Part shown: piece by piece, positions 46,761 through 58,337 of the stretch | Numbering within the stretch: position 1 is the first letter of the stretch | Layout: every line of letters starts with the position of its first letter | From: Hirudo medicinalis | Taxonomy: Eukaryota > Annelida > Clitellata > Hirudinida > Hirudinidae | NCBI GenBank assembly: GCA_011800805.1 | Contig: MPNW01000680.1 | Span: forward strand, 42,405 to 106,404 | Direction: 5' to 3' | Length of the DNA stretch: 64,000 nt | Translations under genes and position numbers: made by a program | The notes under the pieces: generated by a model | What the model was told of the DNA's origin: nothing | What the model saw: only the letters and a program-made list of their open reading frames with translations | Databases searched by the model: none

Positions 46761-46823
46761 GTTGTCCAGCGGTTAGGATTCCAGCCTTTCACACTGGTGG
46801 CCAGGATTCAATTCCCGGTGTGG
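46761..46823 (+). repeat. tRNA-Glu pseudogene or SINE head
   Basis: GTCCAGCGGTTAGGATTCC, CCTTTCACACTGG and GGATTCAATTCCCGG follow real tRNA-Glu(TTC) closely from box A to box B (TTC in the anticodon position). The 5' acceptor strand is missing: the expected partner of GTGTGG is not present before base 46761. So it is not a functional tRNA. Confidence 0.6.
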
Positions 46824-48073
46824 TTCCATGGGTTCCAGTTTGTGTATATCCAGGGGCACCTTGAAAGGCGATAATTATGGAAGTCATTTTAAGATGCTCT
46901 CCATTCAATTTAATGTTCAGTTGCATAAATAATTTTATTATCTAAATCATTCTTGGTCCAAAATTAGTTAAGATAAATGATGGATGCTCTATTGCAGTGC
47001 TGTTATACCTTTTTGGTAAAATTCTGACTTTAGCTGAAAATTCATGAGCAAGAATAAATTGTTTTGAAAATTGTGAAGTTTATTGCACAATATTAATTAC
47101 ATTACAACATTTCAGATAAAAAATAAATGCTCAATCACATTTTTAATAAATTATATGGTTTTGGTTTGGGCTGTTGCTTTTCATTTCTGCTTGGTAATCA
47201 ATGAATGAGTTACTAGGTCAAGAAGCATCATTTTTTAATCTCATCTTTACTCATAAATTCGACAGCAGTGAAGGTGCATTTTTTTGGAATAACTTTATTT
47301 CACCTTTGAATATGGCTTCTGTCTTTTAGGTTGTCATTAAACATGCCTCAGTAACTCAGTCAATTGAGATTATCAGTTGTGGGAAATCATTTTGTCTTTT
47401 AGAGATCTTTGTCTTTTTTACCTTCAAATTGGATAATTTGTAGTTGGCTACTGTCAAAATGATGGAATAATTCCGAAACTATTTTAAAATTGGTATTTAA
47501 AATTGTGAATTAAATTTTTGTTTTAAATTTCATTGTGCTTCTGATATGTCAGGTGTGCTGGTTATATAGAAGAAATTTAATGGAGGTGCTGGCTTGCTGC
47601 CGAGGATATTGCCACGCTCAACATTGAATTGGAGACATTTCGTCAGTTCCTTGATCTTTAATAATCTAATATTAATAATTAATTAATTTCTCAAATTATC
47701 ATTACAATAATGAAATTTTGACTATTTAACACTTTCTTGCCATTTGTATTATTTTTGCTTTCATACATTATATTTAATAACAATAATACAATTATTTAAT
47801 ATAAACATCAGATAATATTTAGCATCAGATACTTAGTTTTATAATTCAGATTTAATAGAACAGTTTTAGTTTTTGGATAGTTGTTTATTTCACATTATAA
47901 TTTACTGACAAAAAATTGCAGCTCAGTTCAGTAATTGAAAAACTTTATTCCACCTCATCAAGAATTGCTTGTTGACTAATCATCATCATTGTTTGACAAC
48001 TCTCCAAATCTGTTTCCTCTGGGTTTTTAAGCTCTACTTTAATTTTTTGTGAATTTGGTGCATAAAAGTTGTC

Positions 48074-48936
48074 ATGACAGTTAGGAAGCCTGAGCCTGCA
48101 GAGATTTGCTTTAGAGGGTTCAAATTCTTGATTACAGACAGGCCATCAGATTCCTTTATGGATAGATATGTAGAGGTAGTGTTTATTAATGATTAAAGGT
48201 TTTCAAGGTTTCTCTTTTTTATGGGCTTGATATTTGAAATCAGTTGTGGCTATATATTTCAGATCTCATTTATCAAATGATTTTCCAGGAGCTTAAGAAG
48301 CACAATGTATCAGAAATTGTGAGGGTCTGCGATCCTACCTATGACATTACTAAACTTACTCATTCAGGAATTTCTGTCACAGTAAGCATTTTATCAAGTA
48401 GTCTGTTCATTACACTGACTAGAGTGCATTAGAATTTATTATGAAATGCTAATTAGGATCTGCCCTTTGACGATGGCACTGGCCCTCCTATTGAAGTTAT
48501 CGACAAGTTCTTTGAGCTGGTTAAATTGAGATTCAAAGAAGACAATGATTCATGCATAGCAGTGCATTGTGTTGCTGGACTTGGAAGGTCTCTCCATTGA
48601 TATTTTAAAATGGCTTGTGTTTTTGTGCTAAGGAACTGTAGGGTCGTATTCATCTAAATAATGAATTTCTAGTCAAAGGCCAACTTAATCTGAGCATCAT
48701 TTAAAGTTAAAAATATGGCCATTTTGTGAAGTGTGATTGCAAATATTTATTTGTTTTCCATAGAGCTGTAATTTTTATTAGGGCCCCTGTAATGGTTGCA
48801 ATAGCATTGATAGAACTTGGGATGAAGTATGAAGATGCAGTTGAAATGATAAGGAAGTTTGTATTGCCTTTTACATGAAGTCTCACTTATCCTCTTCAAT
48901 AAATATTTAATTAACTAAGAAGCAAGAAATTTAGAG

Positions 48937-48980
<44 letters not shown>

Positions 48981-49180
48981 GTATAAGTAGCAAGCTTAAA
49001 AACTAATAAAAAAGCTGCTATTTCTAATAATTTATTGCTTAATTTTAATTAATCTTAAAAATATGCCACAGGAAAAGAAGGGGTGCAATTAATGCAAAGC
49101 AGCTTTGTTTTTTAGAAGAGTACCGTCCACGAAACAGGTTGCGTGACAAGAAGAACGGAAAAGCTTGCATTGTCATGTGA
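48074..49180 (+). CDS. PTP4A: PRL-type protein tyrosine phosphatase IVA
   Basis: Prenylated dual-specificity phosphatase that acts at the plasma membrane and endosomes and binds CNNM magnesium transporters. Five exons: 48074-48175, 48289-48381, 48457-48587, 48782-48856 and 49072-49180, giving 169 residues (vertebrate PTP4A1-3 are 173), all in frame. The catalytic loop VHCVAGLGRAPV holds Cys103 and Arg109. Regulatory Cys48 sits in EIVRVCDPTYD. The general acid Asp71 lies in LPFDDG, where vertebrates have WPFDDG. KYEDAVEMIRKKRRGAINAK matches the C-terminal helix; the tail ends CIVM, a CAAX box preceded by a basic stretch. The start ATG at 48074 gives MTVRKPEPAEICFRGFKFLI. Intron 4 contains an (AT)n run. 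The donor at 48857 is GTTTGT. Confidence 0.95.
48938..48977. repeat. AT microsatellite in PTP4A intron 4
   Basis: Uninterrupted (AT)n of about 20 units. Confidence 0.95.
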
Positions 49181-49937
49181 CCACTTCTTTGTTGATATTA
49201 CTCCTTTGGCTTATCTAACCCACTGAATAACCAACTTTGGTCACGGTGCTTCTATAGCATTCACATTCATGGAATTATCGTTTTGTCACTGCCAGAAATA
49301 GAATATGATTTTTAATATTTTATGCACCCAAATCCAAAGTACTTTATTTTAATTTGTGAAAGTCAATTTCATGTGCTTTTGGATGTTCTAAACTACTTGC
49401 CATTAAGATTTAGGTTTTTGCCAGGTGGCTTTACTTACTAATTATTCTATTTATCACTTGGAAGAAAATTTCAGTTTGATTTTTGTTTTTAGTATGTGAC
49501 AGTCCATTGCACTCATTAATAATAATACTTCCACATTTGAATGGGCCAATGCTCAGGTTTTCACTGGAATATAAAAATCAGACTGGCATTAGTTGTCGAA
49601 TGATTGGTATTTTTGTTGCAATTTGCTGGCAGCATTTTTCTAAGCTTTTGGTATACTATGTGTATACTTGTGGATCGACCAAGGACGTTATTTCAGTAAT
49701 TTCTGGGGCTAGTTGTGGAAATGGGAAGTTACGCAAAACGTGGATACAGATTTTATAGAATCGCCTTAAAGGAAGTCTTATCTGTGGTTGAAGCAATGCG
49801 CGAAAGCAGCAAATTGTCTCGGTAGCACGTGGAAGTCGCAAGTAGATATAGCGTTTTTGATGAAAAATGAACACTAATAACTCATTTGTAATAAATAGAA
49901 ATAAAGGTATAGCCTTGGAAGAATGCAAATGAGTGTA

Positions 49938-50085
49938 GTAGTAGTAAGTTTATTTATATAGCGCCGGCCCCCAGGGGCGCTTTGTGATGGTGCAAGCCGG
50001 GTTTCGAACGCGACACGTAACGACTGTTGCTTTTACCGTCGTTCGCAGGAACGCTACACTCTGAGCCAACTTGCACCCCAAGATG
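49938..50085 (-). mobile_element. tRNA-headed SINE, family A, best-preserved head
   Basis: The minus strand reads GGTGCAAGTTGGCTCAGAGT, with box A TGGCTCAGAGTG and later GCGTTCGAAACCCGGC, an almost perfect box B, closed by TTGCACC. The acceptor stem GGTGCAAG pairs with CTTGCACC. This copy shows most clearly that the head is tRNA-derived. The body is short (CCCCTGGGGGCCGG, TATATAAATAAAC). It lies between the convergent PTP4A and SFRP genes. Confidence 0.8.
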
Positions 50086-50665
50086 CTAAAAGGAATAGGA
50101 AAGGTGAGTTCTGAGAAGGCTGAAAGGGTTGCCAGGAGAAGCAGGATGAGGCTTTTAAAGTTTTAATGGGAGGGGAATGCTTATAACATATGTACAGGAA
50201 ACTTTAAATTATTTTAGCACGAGGGTGGTGGGGCAAGAGTCCATCCAAGCAGATGTTATAAAATAATTTAAGATAGGATCAACAAATACAGACATCAAAA
50301 ATAAGGAATAACTATTCTGGTTAAAGCCATTAAAAATAACCATTAAGTTAATCATTCACAAGAGCACATAATGGCACATAACACAAAAATGAGCAGTCAT
50401 GGTACAGATGCAAATGCATAGAAAATCCCATAGTAAGAAAATATATAAAATTATTGCAACAAAGTTTGCAAATTAATAGTAACATAATTTTCCAGAAGGT
50501 TAATATATCATAATTATTTTGACATGGTAGCTAGTGACATTCCTCAAACTACAGTTTTAGACAATTTAACACATTTTGTACATGGAAAACAACTTGAGGA
50601 TTCTAAATCAATACATAAGTAATTGTTCCAAGACTATGAAAGAAACAGTTAAAAAGAGGCATGAG

Positions 50666-52929
50666 TCACTTTTCATCAGCATTTCTGATTCCACTTTTTA
50701 TTGGGCTTTTCCCAGAAGTCTTGTGAGTCCTCCTTGTAGGCATCGCCTCAGTTTGTAATTGAATTTTCAAATTTCTTGTAAAAGTGGTTAGCCTATGTTT
50801 ATGATAATCATCTGGGTTTTTATCTTTGACTTGTCTGTTATGATATTCATCAGAATTGAACTTTTTCTTCCTGTTCTTTTTCATATTCTTATCCTTATGT
50901 TGACTTTTTTTTGTTTCTTTGTTATGTCCATGATTTGATGAATTACCTTTTTGTTTTCTTTCAGTTGGAATTATAAAATTTTTCAACTTTTTTTCTCCAA
51001 TAATAGGGTCTTTTAAAGCAACAGCCTCTCTGCAGAAATCACTACTTTCTTTAAACATTTTTATAATTTTCTTGACAAAGTGACTCTCTTCATCAATATG
51101 CATTATCAGCATCAAGGCTAATCTACTATGTTTTCCATTAACAGTGGTTTTATTTCCAGCAACAAGTAATTGGTCATTCTTATGAATCTTATACCTGTGA
51201 TTCAGATCATGGTTGTGTATTCCTCCATGGGATTTTGGAAGTGACATCAACCCAGTATTATTTTCACTAGTATGATTTGATGGTGGTTCATCCTTGAATG
51301 ATGGATGTAAATTCCTTTGAGACAATTTTATTAGTAGAGCATCATCAGTGTAAAAGTAGTATCTGTGGTAATGTGTAGGACCAAAATCAGAAGGATGAGC
51401 TTTTGCTGTTCTAAGCACGGCATCATCAGTTTTGTAAAACACAACTTTTTTGGAAGTTATTCTTGACTCTCCTGATGCATCTAAACTATAAATGCCTGTT
51501 GGTTTAATTCTGGCTGCTATAAATCAAAAATACTGATGTTAAATAAAATACTCCAAATTAAATATAAAAATATAATTAAATATTTATTTATTTTCACTTG
51601 AAAATCAAATAAAAAATTCTTAATTGCATTAAATATCAAATCTTTTATAGGGTATTACTAATAACTAAACAAACCAAAGTCAGCCCTGCAAATGAGTTCC
51701 AATGTTCTGATTACTTCATCCTCTGAAGATAAATAATGAAGATGAGATCCATTAGAATAAAAATGCCATAAACTAATCTACAAAGACATCAAGAGACATT
51801 ACAATTGTCAGCCATAAAAAGTAATTATTAAGTTAAATCTTATGATGATTTTAAAACTCACTAGATTTTGGATGTAGGAAATCATTTGACACAATCATAT
51901 ATACATAGGCTCAAGTTAAAAATGTAAGTACAATGCCAAGCAAAATGGTGATTCAACAATTTTCTACATTTTGCTGCTCAGGCCAAACATTCACTTTTTT
52001 GCAACATACTCATTCATCTTCTTGCTATCAGTGTGGTTCATCATACAGACATTAGTCTACTTAAACTGCTATAAATTAATGTTATGTTATTAATATTATC
52101 TCTCAGCTAAATGTAGCAAAGGGATAATCTGCAACAATGCCAAAAAATATTATGGGAAGCAAAAGATCTAACAATATACTGTCAATCACAGACATATAAA
52201 AATATAAAAATTATTTAAACATAAATAACACCATATCTAACTTCTCAATGGTTCTTTGATGTCATTTTTCCTGCTACTTTCCTTGACACTATGAAGTCCA
52301 TTTTGCTTATTCCTATTTCTGTTTTGTCCCTTTTTTAAAGTCTTATAATGAAAATTTGGTTTGTTCGGCTTCACATTAACTTCTTTGAAACCAAAACTGC
52401 CAACTTTTGTAATATCTTCTATAGTTTCTTCTGTCCCTTTCGTAATTTCATCATCCATATTAATCTGTCCAATGCACAATTGATTATCAACTGGAAATTG
52501 ATCACATGCAAACATTCCTGGCCACGGAAAACCATATTTTGCCATGCGAGGCTCACAATCATCCCTGACACTTTCGCACAGAGAACGACATGGGTAAACA
52601 GGTTGATCCAAACAAACAGGGGAAAAGAGAGAACACAAAAACAATCTTGTATTAGAGTTACATCTAGAAGCTAGGAGTGGCAACCAAAATATAGACTGTT
52701 GAGAAACCTCATCAAGTGTTTCCTGATCAAGAAGATTAGGAAGTCTCATACGAGTGTATCCAATATTATGGCAAAGGGATAGATTTTGAGGAATGTCAAC
52801 GCATCTGGCATTAGTGTGGCCATGAAGAGCATATTGCTGGTCTCTAAAAGAGTCAGCATAACATATCCACAATGTCACTATTGCTAATAGTAGTCTGATT
52901 GGTTGCTGGGGGATTCCCATAATCACTAT
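50666..52929 (-). CDS. SFRP: Secreted Frizzled-related protein with divergent netrin-like module
   Basis: Secreted Wnt-binding modulator. Exons on the minus strand: 52242-52929 (coding from ATG at 52920), 51675-51722 and 50666-51516; 525 residues, in frame. A splice acceptor (ATTCAG) precedes 52929, so a 5' untranslated exon is expected upstream. Residues 1-24 form a signal peptide (PIRLLLAIVTLWICYA). Residues 40-149 form a Frizzled cysteine-rich domain with all ten cysteines (CVDIPQNLSLCHNIGY, FLCSLFSPVCLDQPVYPC, CESVRDDCEP), closest to the SFRP1/2/5 type. After a Lys/Asn-rich linker the netrin-like part starts DEVIRTLELICRADFAARIK and contains LLVAGNKTTVNGKHSRLALM and FVKKIIKMFKESSDFC. Only Cys238 and Cys404 of six expected netrin cysteines remain. 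A 120-residue basic, His-rich tail follows, suggesting heparan sulfate binding. Family members are usually about 300 residues. Confidence 0.85.
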
Positions 52930-55230
52930 CTGAATAAAAAAAAATGTACAGAGTATCATTTTAAATCTTGTTTCAAATAACATAAAAAATTGTATAACTA
53001 GGCAACTATAAGAATGCAAATGCCTAATTTCATTTTGAAGCTAAGTAAGTCTAGTCGTTGTAAGATATTTCATTCTAAGGCAATTTATCTACCATAGGTG
53101 ATCGGTTAAAGAAAACTTATATTTATGCACATTTTAAGGCTAGAAATTAATTTATCATTAGATGTTGCGTAATGCGAGTAAAGGTCGTTAAAACAAAGCG
53201 ACAATTCCAAAGTGGTGAAATTTCTCAGTGACTTGCATATAATATATAAAACTTGTAATTACTTTCAACCTGTAGCTTATCACTGTGATCAATAATGTTA
53301 ATACTTTTCCATTAACAATAAAATCGCCTTGAAATCCTAAAGCGGACTGCGCAAAATGCTCCCAAATGGAAGCGCTATAAATATGAAAATAAACATAACT
53401 TGAAATGGCCGCCACCAAATTTATAAACCTTTGCGATTAAAGCTATTTAATTTCAGAAAGTTGTTTAAAAATTTATATTTTGACGTAATTGATTAAATCC
53501 ATAATGAAATAATTTTTACAAACTCGAAAAATTTCACAAAAAGTATACACCTTTTCTAATAACCAAGTGAAATCGTTTAAATTTTGAATCTAGTATAACT
53601 GTTCGATGATTCTAATAATCCTTTTATCATAAATTGCCGCGCTCATGCTAATGTTTTAACAAAACTGTTATATAATTGCATGGATGTAAACCAAAAATGG
53701 CGAAGAACTTTTGCTTTTCAACAACCGAATTGTTAAGTTTCTCAAACGCCGAAATTCTCAAAATGAGGACTCCATTGTGATTGTTGGGATGAAAACTGCA
53801 ACTCTTTTGTTGTTTCACCGTTTAAGTTATTCGTTTGTGCGCGATGTTAAATTCATTTGATGAATCAATATGCTAAATTTGGTAAGGCTAAAAACAGGTG
53901 GCGGATTTATCGATTTGCACATCCGATGAATTTAACATTTTAGATCGGCCACTGATTACCTATGGGGACTAGTAAACCAAGGCAAGCTCATGCATCCTTA
54001 CATCGTAAAATTACCTTTACGAGACATTTTAATTTATATGTAATGGCTTTGGTAGAAGTTTTAATATCAGTTCGTTAAACTTTATTTACTCAGCAATTAG
54101 ATTACTCATGCGAGATTTTATTTCAATTAGAAAATATTAACCTACCTCGATTTGGATCAAAATTAACAAACTAGTGCGGTTATTTTCTGGTGTCACTAAA
54201 ACAAAATCTACATTTGAATAATTCGTCAAAGACACAGCGCCGCACAACCAGTCAACGATCGCTGGCTCGAGAGAGTAGTACTTTTATCGTTACCAAGCAG
54301 CAGACTCAAGCTCAAACTCATGCCGTTCATTTTTCAATGTGCACGCAGGAGCTCTAGTCGTGCTCTTTAGTCATCGAATCCTCGGTTCAAAACTCCCTTA
54401 CTTGATTCGTTTTTGTGAAGAATTGATGTCGAGTCATACTTGCACTTATAAAAGATAAATTCTCGATACGCCCGATTCAATAACATATTAAACTTAATGT
54501 CACTAACACGATTTAATAATCTTTTTTGGAACATTTGGAGGAATTTTGATCTAGATATTTATCAATATTTTATAATAAAGTTGTTTGTTGCATACGGTCT
54601 CATTCTGCAATGTAAGCAAACAAACCGCATTAATAAGACTGAACATTTCAGTTTTAGGTCTGATGAGATGTAATGATGTAATGCAAGCAACTTTTGATGA
54701 AAGCATGCAACTTTGCATAAGTTTGGCGGAAATAATCATAAGTTACAATTTATTTTGATTTTACTGTGTTATTTATGTTTTACAACAACGTATTAAAAGA
54801 CTGAATATATCCTCGAGGGTGATGGAGGCACTTAGTCAGCATATACGTTTTTACGTGCCATTATTCTGATCATAAAGGTTTAGTGCAATGAAGTCTTAGG
54901 ATTTTTCTTAAATGTTAATGACACATCGTCAAGCCGTCCAGTTAAACTCACTATTTCGGCACTGAACTTTAACATAACCGAGTTTTCCTCCAGAGCAGGA
55001 GTCGGCTTTACTGCAATGCGAATCACAACTCACTCAGTAAAGAAAACAATGAAGCAAACTGCCGAGCTTTGTAAACTAAAAAAGTTCCTCAGTTTCACAT
55101 TTCAGTTGTTTCTTGGCTGCGACTCTTTTTTTCCAAACTTTCTGTATTCATAACAGTTATTTTTAAATGTCTCGAGCAGAAACTCATCCTCACAGGACTT
55201 GGACTGTGCCACCATTGCCAATATTCTATT
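52930..55230. other. Region upstream of SFRP
   Basis: Should hold the SFRP 5' exon(s) and promoter. I cannot place them. No transposon or coding sequence recognised. Confidence 0.4.
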
Positions 55231-55231
55231 G

Positions 55232-55420
55232 ACAGGAGTAGCTAGGGGTTTAGGCGCCCTGGGCGAAACTGATAATTTAGTTCCCCCTTAACATTATTAA
55301 TTTTGTATCCAATTTTGGCGCGCCTGATCATTAACTATATTGTCCCCTAGTGCTTAAAAGCCTTCTGGTGATTTTAGAGGCCAAGGGAATCCAGGGGAAT
55401 TCTTCAAATTTTTGGAACCC
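55232..55420. mobile_element. DNA transposon terminus-like fragment
   Basis: GGAGTAGCTAGGGGTTTAGG and CGCCCTGGGCGAAACT resemble hAT-type ends (a GTAGC...GCGCCCTGGGC motif). No partner end was found. Confidence 0.35.
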
Positions 55421-55639
55421 TTCGACCGCAGGGACCGGAATGTCCATTTCGTCTCTCTAAATGTCTGCAATCATCATTGGACTTCTGTGTGAAGACCTTT
55501 TCCCAATAATCGAGTATTACGATAAGGTATCAACAAGAAGAACAGAATATTTCTCGTGATCTCCACTCATTACAAACTGAGCTCCCAAACTGGGAATTTT
55601 TCTAAACATTTGTTTAACTCTCGCTTACTGTAGCAGCTC

Positions 55640-56650
55640 CATTTTATTTGCATCAATTTTGATTGATGGTTGGTTGTTCTGGCAAATTCGCGAATATTAG
55701 ATTCAACTTTTCTCTCCTCTCAATTCACATTTCTGCTTCACATTCCTTCGTGTTTTCTTATTTCTCAGAAAACCGTCTTTGGTATTCTATGTAAGTGATG
55801 GTCCTTTTGATTTCGTTTTCCTCATTGGGATCAATGAGCAATCTGAATTCGTCGTCGGACAATGGGAGCAGAAATCCTCTTTTAATGAATTGAAGGAGGC
55901 CAACAACGTTTTCAAAATCTATTCTTGCGCAACTTGTTTTGACTTTAAAATCGGCCCTCACGTCTGATGCCACGTCAAATCACATTTGACGGTTCATAAT
56001 GTATTGCTCATAATTTTTTTATTTGTTCATAATTTCCTTTATGATAACCACATCGACAGTGGGAAGGCGCTGTTGGAGTGAGATGTTGATCCTAATTTTT
56101 GGATTAATTCTTGGGCCTTGCAGACTTTACAATTGCCATCGATATGCTGCTTTAAAATCTTGCGTTGGTGGTAACTGGTATTGAGTGTCTGGTTCTGAGC
56201 TACCCTGGCCAAGCTTTCAATTTCTCCTGTGAGCCCAGCGCTCTTGACCAAGCACAATTTGCTTCTTTATCAACAATAGGTTTTCAAGTCTGCAGAAAAA
56301 TTGTCCATGCATCGGTTCCTCCCGGAGTTCTTCTATTCTCTCCTTAACAATGCTATCCTTTAGCATCCATTTCGCTGGAGTTTAAACTGTTGACAAAAAC
56401 AATTTTGTATTCTTAATTGCCTTCAGGGAGAAAATATTTTGTCTTTTCCGGCCTCATGCTTTTTTAGAAAAGCCATTTCGAGCCATTTTCTCAATTTCAG
56501 ACTTCCTCCATTCAAGTATGTCAAAGCTATGGCATTGGAACTGCCAAAGCATTTATTTCCGATTTGTTTTTAAAATTCAATTCTGATCAGGATCGTCATT
56601 TGCTGGACAAGGGGCCAACGACCCCACCTTGATTTGAATCTTGCCCTCCC
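55640..56650 (-). mobile_element. LINE reverse transcriptase C-terminal fragment
   Basis: The minus-strand frame at 56257-56039 reads LARVAQNQTLNTSYHQRKIL then KQHIDGNCKVCKAQELI, matching the 'AQDQALNTRY...CRMC' knuckle region that follows the reverse transcriptase in a LINE group widespread in invertebrates. The frame at 55973-55758 is unassigned and probably part of the same debris. Frames are broken throughout. Confidence 0.5.
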
Positions 56651-57141
56651 TTGACTTTTGGCTAGAAGAAAAAAAAAAGGTCACCTCAAGTTGTGCTACG
56701 ACCTCCTGGAAAAGGCTGAAATGATGTCCCTGATTCTGATCTGAGAATCAGACACACTCTATTATTACTATTGTTGTTATATTTTTTTAAAAGATGATTC
56801 ATAACAGCCGAGCGGCGGATAATTCACATTTATATCATTAATATGCTAAATATTATTTTAAAACAGATGGATTTTCTCATTTATGAATGCCCTTATAATT
56901 TATAAGTATTATTTTTATGATTAATAAATCAATCCATATCAAATCTCAAATAAATGCTTACTAATATGGAAAGCCTAAGGCGAATCCCTACTACTGCGTT
57001 CTCAGATTCTTCCGTCGTTAATTTTGGTAATTTTAAGCTTGCTCGAAAACGCTGGCTGCATCAGTGCTGTTGATGGAGGTGAAGCGTGATTGACATTCCA
57101 ATTATGTCGTACAAAAGCATTTGTTTGGGAAAGTTTGCAAC

Positions 57142-57579
57142 TGTAGCAGCAGCGACAATGACGACGAGACTAGTTCGCTACAAAGTTTATTTACAACGGC
57201 AACAATGTTCCGACTGACAACAAGACTGCTGGCTCGCAGCGTAACGACCTAGCCGGAAGAGTAGGAGAGTCGAGAAGGAGAGAATGCCGTTGTTGTTTAT
57301 TAACGTCCGTTACACAGCTAAATGATTACGACGGCGCTCCCGTAACGGGATTTGAATCCGTGCTGCCATCGTCACGGGAGAATATTTATTTATTTATTTG
57401 ATTAAAGTTGCATAACTAAGATGATTTGGACTAATGAGGGGAGTATGCCTCTTAATATCTTAAATAGCCAATCAAGATAAAGGAGAATGTCCACAAAGGA
57501 TGCGAGGCAATGCGCGTTTGTCATCGCTGATAGAGTCAAGATCAGCACGTATTTTATGCTGGATGTGCGATCCTATACA
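57142..57579 (-). mobile_element. Solo LTR, copy 2, with nested SINE insertions
   Basis: Minus-strand LTR related to 29857-30198: TCGCTACAAAGTTTATT-type end, the GATCAGCACGT core, AGCCAATCAAGATAAAGG, and TGCGATCCTATACA at the far end. It is interrupted at the GAATGCC position by a family B SINE (57288-57372, including GATTTGAATCC and CTCCCGTAACGGG) and a SINE tail piece (57375-57440). Flanking target duplications are unclear. Confidence 0.75.
57288..57440 (-). mobile_element. Family B SINE plus tail piece nested in the LTR
   Basis: Minus strand: first a tail piece GTCCAAATCATCTTAGTTAT then GCAACTTTAATCAAATAAAT, then a tRNA-like head CTCCCGTGACGATGGCAGC, GGATTCAAATCCCGTTACG and GGAGCGCC with its own tail (GTGTAACGGACGTTAATAAA). 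The two abut each other at one LTR position, as in the LTR at 62957. Confidence 0.65.
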
Positions 57580-58337
57580 ACTGCACTTAAAATGTTCCTG
57601 TACAGGAAATTGTATTAAGTCGTAATTGCGCCACAACCAAGGTATTTCCTACCTATAAAAAGTGCTAAGCATTCCAATTTAAACGACGCACTCCACACAT
57701 TTTATCAAACCAGTGTATCAAATCTCACACTATTTTAGCCCGTTGAAAGTTAAGTCAGCTAAAGTTGCTTGTGTTTGTGAATATTCAGCAGCATAGGGAA
57801 TCAATTAATCTTGGAGTAGTTTCACTTTCTTAAGCGATGCTACACTGCGACCAAGCTTAAACTAAGTCTAGATAGAAGAAGCTATATGACTAGCGCGGCT
57901 TCGAATAAAGCCTAATAAAGTCTGATATTATTAAAGTCTTAAATATGAGTGACATCTACGTCGGCATTCCCAACATTTTTTTCCCAGTGAAGCTTCTTTT
58001 CATTTCATCCCGATAGGTTTATTATTTCTTCTAGTCAGTTTATAACTGTTTATAACTATAATTTTAAATTAATATTCATTAACAAATTGGTCAAATGCCT
58101 TTTCTCTTTCCAGCTTAACATAATATGTAATGAAAGAGACTCAGAGAAGCCTTTTTCCAGTCATCTCTTAGATATATTATAGGTTAAGAAGGCAATCATA
58201 CAAATGTCAATTCAATTTCAAAATCAAAAGAACAATAATCTTTAAATAAACGATACCTATAATGATTCAGAATGATTAGAGTGGCAACAGAACTTCAAGA
58301 CCACATAAAGCCAGTCACAGCAAAAATTAGGTCACAA
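57580..58337. other. Intergenic stretch
   Basis: No conserved frame or repeat family recognised. Confidence 0.4.

Noticed and set aside
46761..46823. Functional tRNA-Glu gene
   Set aside because: The 5' acceptor strand is missing and cannot pair with the 3' side.
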